Shown here: positions 16,968-18,858 of the stretch, one piece after another
Layout: each line of letters starts with the position of its first letter
Position numbering within the stretch: position 1 is the first letter of the stretch
DNA from: Acanthamoeba lenticulata
Taxonomy: Eukaryota > Discosea > Longamoebia > Acanthamoebidae
Direction: 5' to 3'
NCBI GenBank assembly: GCA_002179805.1
Contig: NAVB01002445.1
Span: 1-18,858 of the forward strand
Length of the DNA stretch: 18,858 nt
Made by a program: the position numbers and the translations under genes
Notes under the pieces: model-generated
What the model was told of the DNA's origin: nothing
Database searches by the model: none
Seen by the model: only the letters and a program-made list of their open reading frames with translations

Positions 16968-18721
16968 ATGCAGAACACGACCGAGCAACAAGCGCTCGAA
17001 GAACGGTTCGAGAGGGTGCGTACAAGCGATGACCCGCCCAACAGAGTGTTGTCGGCAGCTGAAAAAGCCTCAGGTCTTTCGGGTGATGTGCAGCAAGCTC
17101 GAGGCACCCATGGATTCAGCTCAAGCCTCGCTCTCCCGCGTAGCCACTGATATGAACCTGACCGTCTTCAAACGCCCCTTCACAACAGCCAGGACGGAGC
17201 AGGGTACTTTGCGCGGAAAGAGTCCATATTGATGCACCACCCTATTGACGCTTTGTGAGGCAGGCACCATCATCCTCAACCTCCTCTACAAGGCCGATAC
17301 GGTATTGGCCTTCCTGCAAGCCATTGAAAAGAGCTTGATCGAACGCCGTGAGGAAGGTTTGCGCCTGGCTGCCAAGGCTTCGTGGCGGCGGAGGTCGACC
17401 GTGATTCAGCCAGAGCAGCTCCTCCAGGATCCCATGCGCATGATTCGAGGCGCCTCGATGATCAACCAGCTGCCCGAACTGCCCATCTACGCAAACAACG
17501 GCTTCAACATGCATGGGTAAGGCGTTTCCTATCTCGCCCAGAATGCTGCTTGTGGCTCTGTTGCTGAGTCTGTGCGGCTCCCGCCAACCAGCGGCTACCA
17601 GCGGAAGAGCGTGTCGCTGGCGATGGCCAACAAGCTTGCGCAAATGTCGATCCGCCGACACATGGGCCACCCCTTGCCCCAGGATGACGTGGCTCTGCTT
17701 GTTGCTGCCGACGCAGAGTATGGCTCTTGTTTCTCTGTCTTATTTCATTGAGCCCATTGCCAACAACGGGCGTGTTTTGTGTTTTGCAATCAGGGAGCAG
17801 TACTTGCCTCCTGAAGAGCCAGCCTCGGCCGTATCTGAGGCTTTGACGACCCCAGGACCAGGGTCGAATAACTCGCCCCGACCGGCTCCGCGGACGAACG
17901 TGGTCGTCAACTACACCCGCCATGGCCTCACAGCTGTAAACGACCAGAAGCGAGCGGGAATGCTCAAGCTCGAACAGCACCATAACGCCATCAACCCCCA
18001 AGGTAGCGCTACTCGTGGTCGCTGGCACACGCACACTCGAGACTCACGTAAGGCGCTCGACGTCAGGGCTCGGGAGGGATTCGTTCTGGGACTACGAGTG
18101 TGTAGGTAAGGTCAAGAAGGTGCCGTCGCGATCGTCGGCCTTGGTCGTTCTGGTGGCCAAGTCGCCTCGACGACGCTATTACGTCGGTGACAACATCCCC
18201 TTGGAGCTCGAGATCCGCAACCACTCGCTACGCGTCATCAAGGAGGTGGCCATGTCCCTCTGTCACGTCACCTACAGCGTCATCATGGGCTACCTGCCCG
18301 AGGATACGGTAATGCGCATACTTATCATGATTATTATGATGCTGATGCTGGGAGTTGTGCAGGAAAAGAAAAACCTGGTCAAGTTGCGGTCGGAGAAGAA
18401 GCGCGACGCCGTGCGGACGGAAGTGATGTCGCCCTTTGGGTTCCCCATTAAGGCCAAGTTCCGGAGCACGCACCACGTCCGGTTCAAGATCCCCTTCAGC
18501 GTTCCGGTGGCTCACGTGTACCCCTCCAAGCTGCCGGACAACCGCGAGTACATCGAGACTGTCTACATGCTCCAGATCAGGTAAGTGCCTCCACCAGCGC
18601 CCATTCCTTCGGCCCACAGCTCACCACGCGTGGCAAACCCAGGGTGGGCGGGCCCAAGTTTGGGGGACCCATCATGAGCCTCGGGCCCTTCAACCTCGAG
18701 GCCCGGCCCTCGGTCAACTAA
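16968..18721 (+). CDS. protein with C-terminal arrestin-like domain
   Basis: Eight exons: 16968-17015, 17059-17203, 17264-17516, 17592-17717, 17794-18002, 18067-18308, 18363-18580, 18643-18721; phases agree and give 439 residues. The C-terminal 180 residues look like an arrestin C-type beta-sandwich: YYVGDNIPLELEIRNHSLRVI (split here, the first strands), then EVAMSLCHVTYSV, HHVRFKIPFSVPVAHVYPS, YIETVYMLQIRV and a last strand GGPIMSLGPFNLEARP. Arrestin-fold proteins act as adaptors in receptor and cargo trafficking. The N-terminal 250 residues contain no recognised domain: a helical part (LLYKADTVLAFLQAIEKSL), a KSVSLAMANKLAQMSIRRHM helix and a Pro/Ser-rich linker. The first intron (17016-17058) is only 43 nt. 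Without it the ORF could instead begin upstream at 16888 or at an internal ATG, so the first exon is tentative. Confidence 0.72.
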
Positions 18722-18788
18722 TATTTTAGCATTTTATTCGTCTTATTAATGCAAAAAAACAAATAGAAAAACAGAAGTCAAACCATGT

Positions 18789-18858
18789 TTAAGCGACAGG
18801 GCGGACGCGCGCCTCCAGCTCAGTCACCCGCTGGGCGAGGTCCGCGGCCTGCCGGAGC
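18789..18858 (-). CDS. C-terminal end of a coiled-coil protein (5' part off window)
   Basis: Reading in from the right edge on the minus strand gives 22 codons, LRQAADLAQRVTELEARVRP then VA, followed by a TAA stop at 18789-18791. The heptad-like pattern of Leu, Ala, Val and Glu and the GC-rich third positions match genuine coding sequence here. Its stop lies 67 bp from the convergent arrestin-like gene stop; that gap (18722-18788) is A/T-rich and shows no other feature. Nothing can be said about the rest of the protein. Confidence 0.6.
   Translation of the reverse strand, partial: LRQAADLAQRVTELEARVRPVA

Noticed and set aside
1..18858. Mobile elements, CRISPR arrays, integrated viral genes or a bacterial-style gene cluster
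   Set aside because: No terminal repeats, transposase, reverse transcriptase, regularly spaced repeats or capsid-like proteins were seen. All larger genes are intron-bearing eukaryotic types except the intronless AlkB-like gene, which alone is not evidence of transfer.

Overview
The window reads as nuclear DNA of a GC-rich, intron-dense eukaryote. Gene order is compact, the spliceosomal introns are short (about 40 to 160 nt), genes lie on both strands, and one tRNA-like sequence is present. The protein set (PTEN, an AMPK-gamma-like CBS protein, ubiquitin E1, an arrestin-fold protein, AlkB-like oxygenase, very long coiled coils) and the GC-rich coding sequence suggest an amoebozoan such as Acanthamoeba. 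That assignment is inference from style, not from a database search. I found no operons, CRISPR arrays, insertion sequences, viral genes or toxin genes. Gene models were built by hand: each intron was placed so that reading phase is kept and the family alignment is continuous.

Layout, left to right. (1) A PTEN-type phosphatase on the minus strand (1-1327) covers the phosphatase domain; its C2 domain is off the left edge. (2) A tRNA-like sequence on the minus strand (1456-1531) has good internal promoter boxes but irregular stems and anticodon arm. (3) An intronless AlkB-family Fe(II)/2-oxoglutarate dioxygenase lies on the plus strand (1640-2467). (4) Convergent with it, 32 bp away, is a 7-exon, 405-residue protein with four CBS domains on the minus strand (2500-4156). 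(5) A 5-exon, about 1860-residue coiled-coil protein occupies the minus strand (4296-10210). (6) A 291-bp divergent promoter region (10211-10501) contains a cluster of palindromes. (7) A 7-exon type I membrane protein of unknown family is on the plus strand (10502-12195). (8) A gene-free 518-bp stretch follows (12196-12713). (9) An 11-exon, 1068-residue ubiquitin-activating enzyme E1 lies on the plus strand (12714-16796) with overlapping AATAAA poly(A) signals. (10) An 8-exon, 439-residue protein with a C-terminal arrestin-like domain is on the plus strand (16968-18721). (11) The last 22 codons of another coiled-coil gene lie on the minus strand at the right edge (18789-18858).

The genes do not form an obvious pathway; this looks like an ordinary housekeeping region. 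PTEN and the AMPK-gamma-like protein both touch nutrient signalling, and E1 and arrestin-like proteins both touch ubiquitin-linked trafficking, but their adjacency is probably coincidental. I do not see a clearly new multi-gene system. The points most worth following up are the CDC14-like P-loop of the PTEN homologue, the palindrome cluster between the divergent genes, a 12-bp palindrome found in introns of two different genes, the tryptophan-punctuated repeats of the giant coiled coil, and the unrecognised membrane protein.
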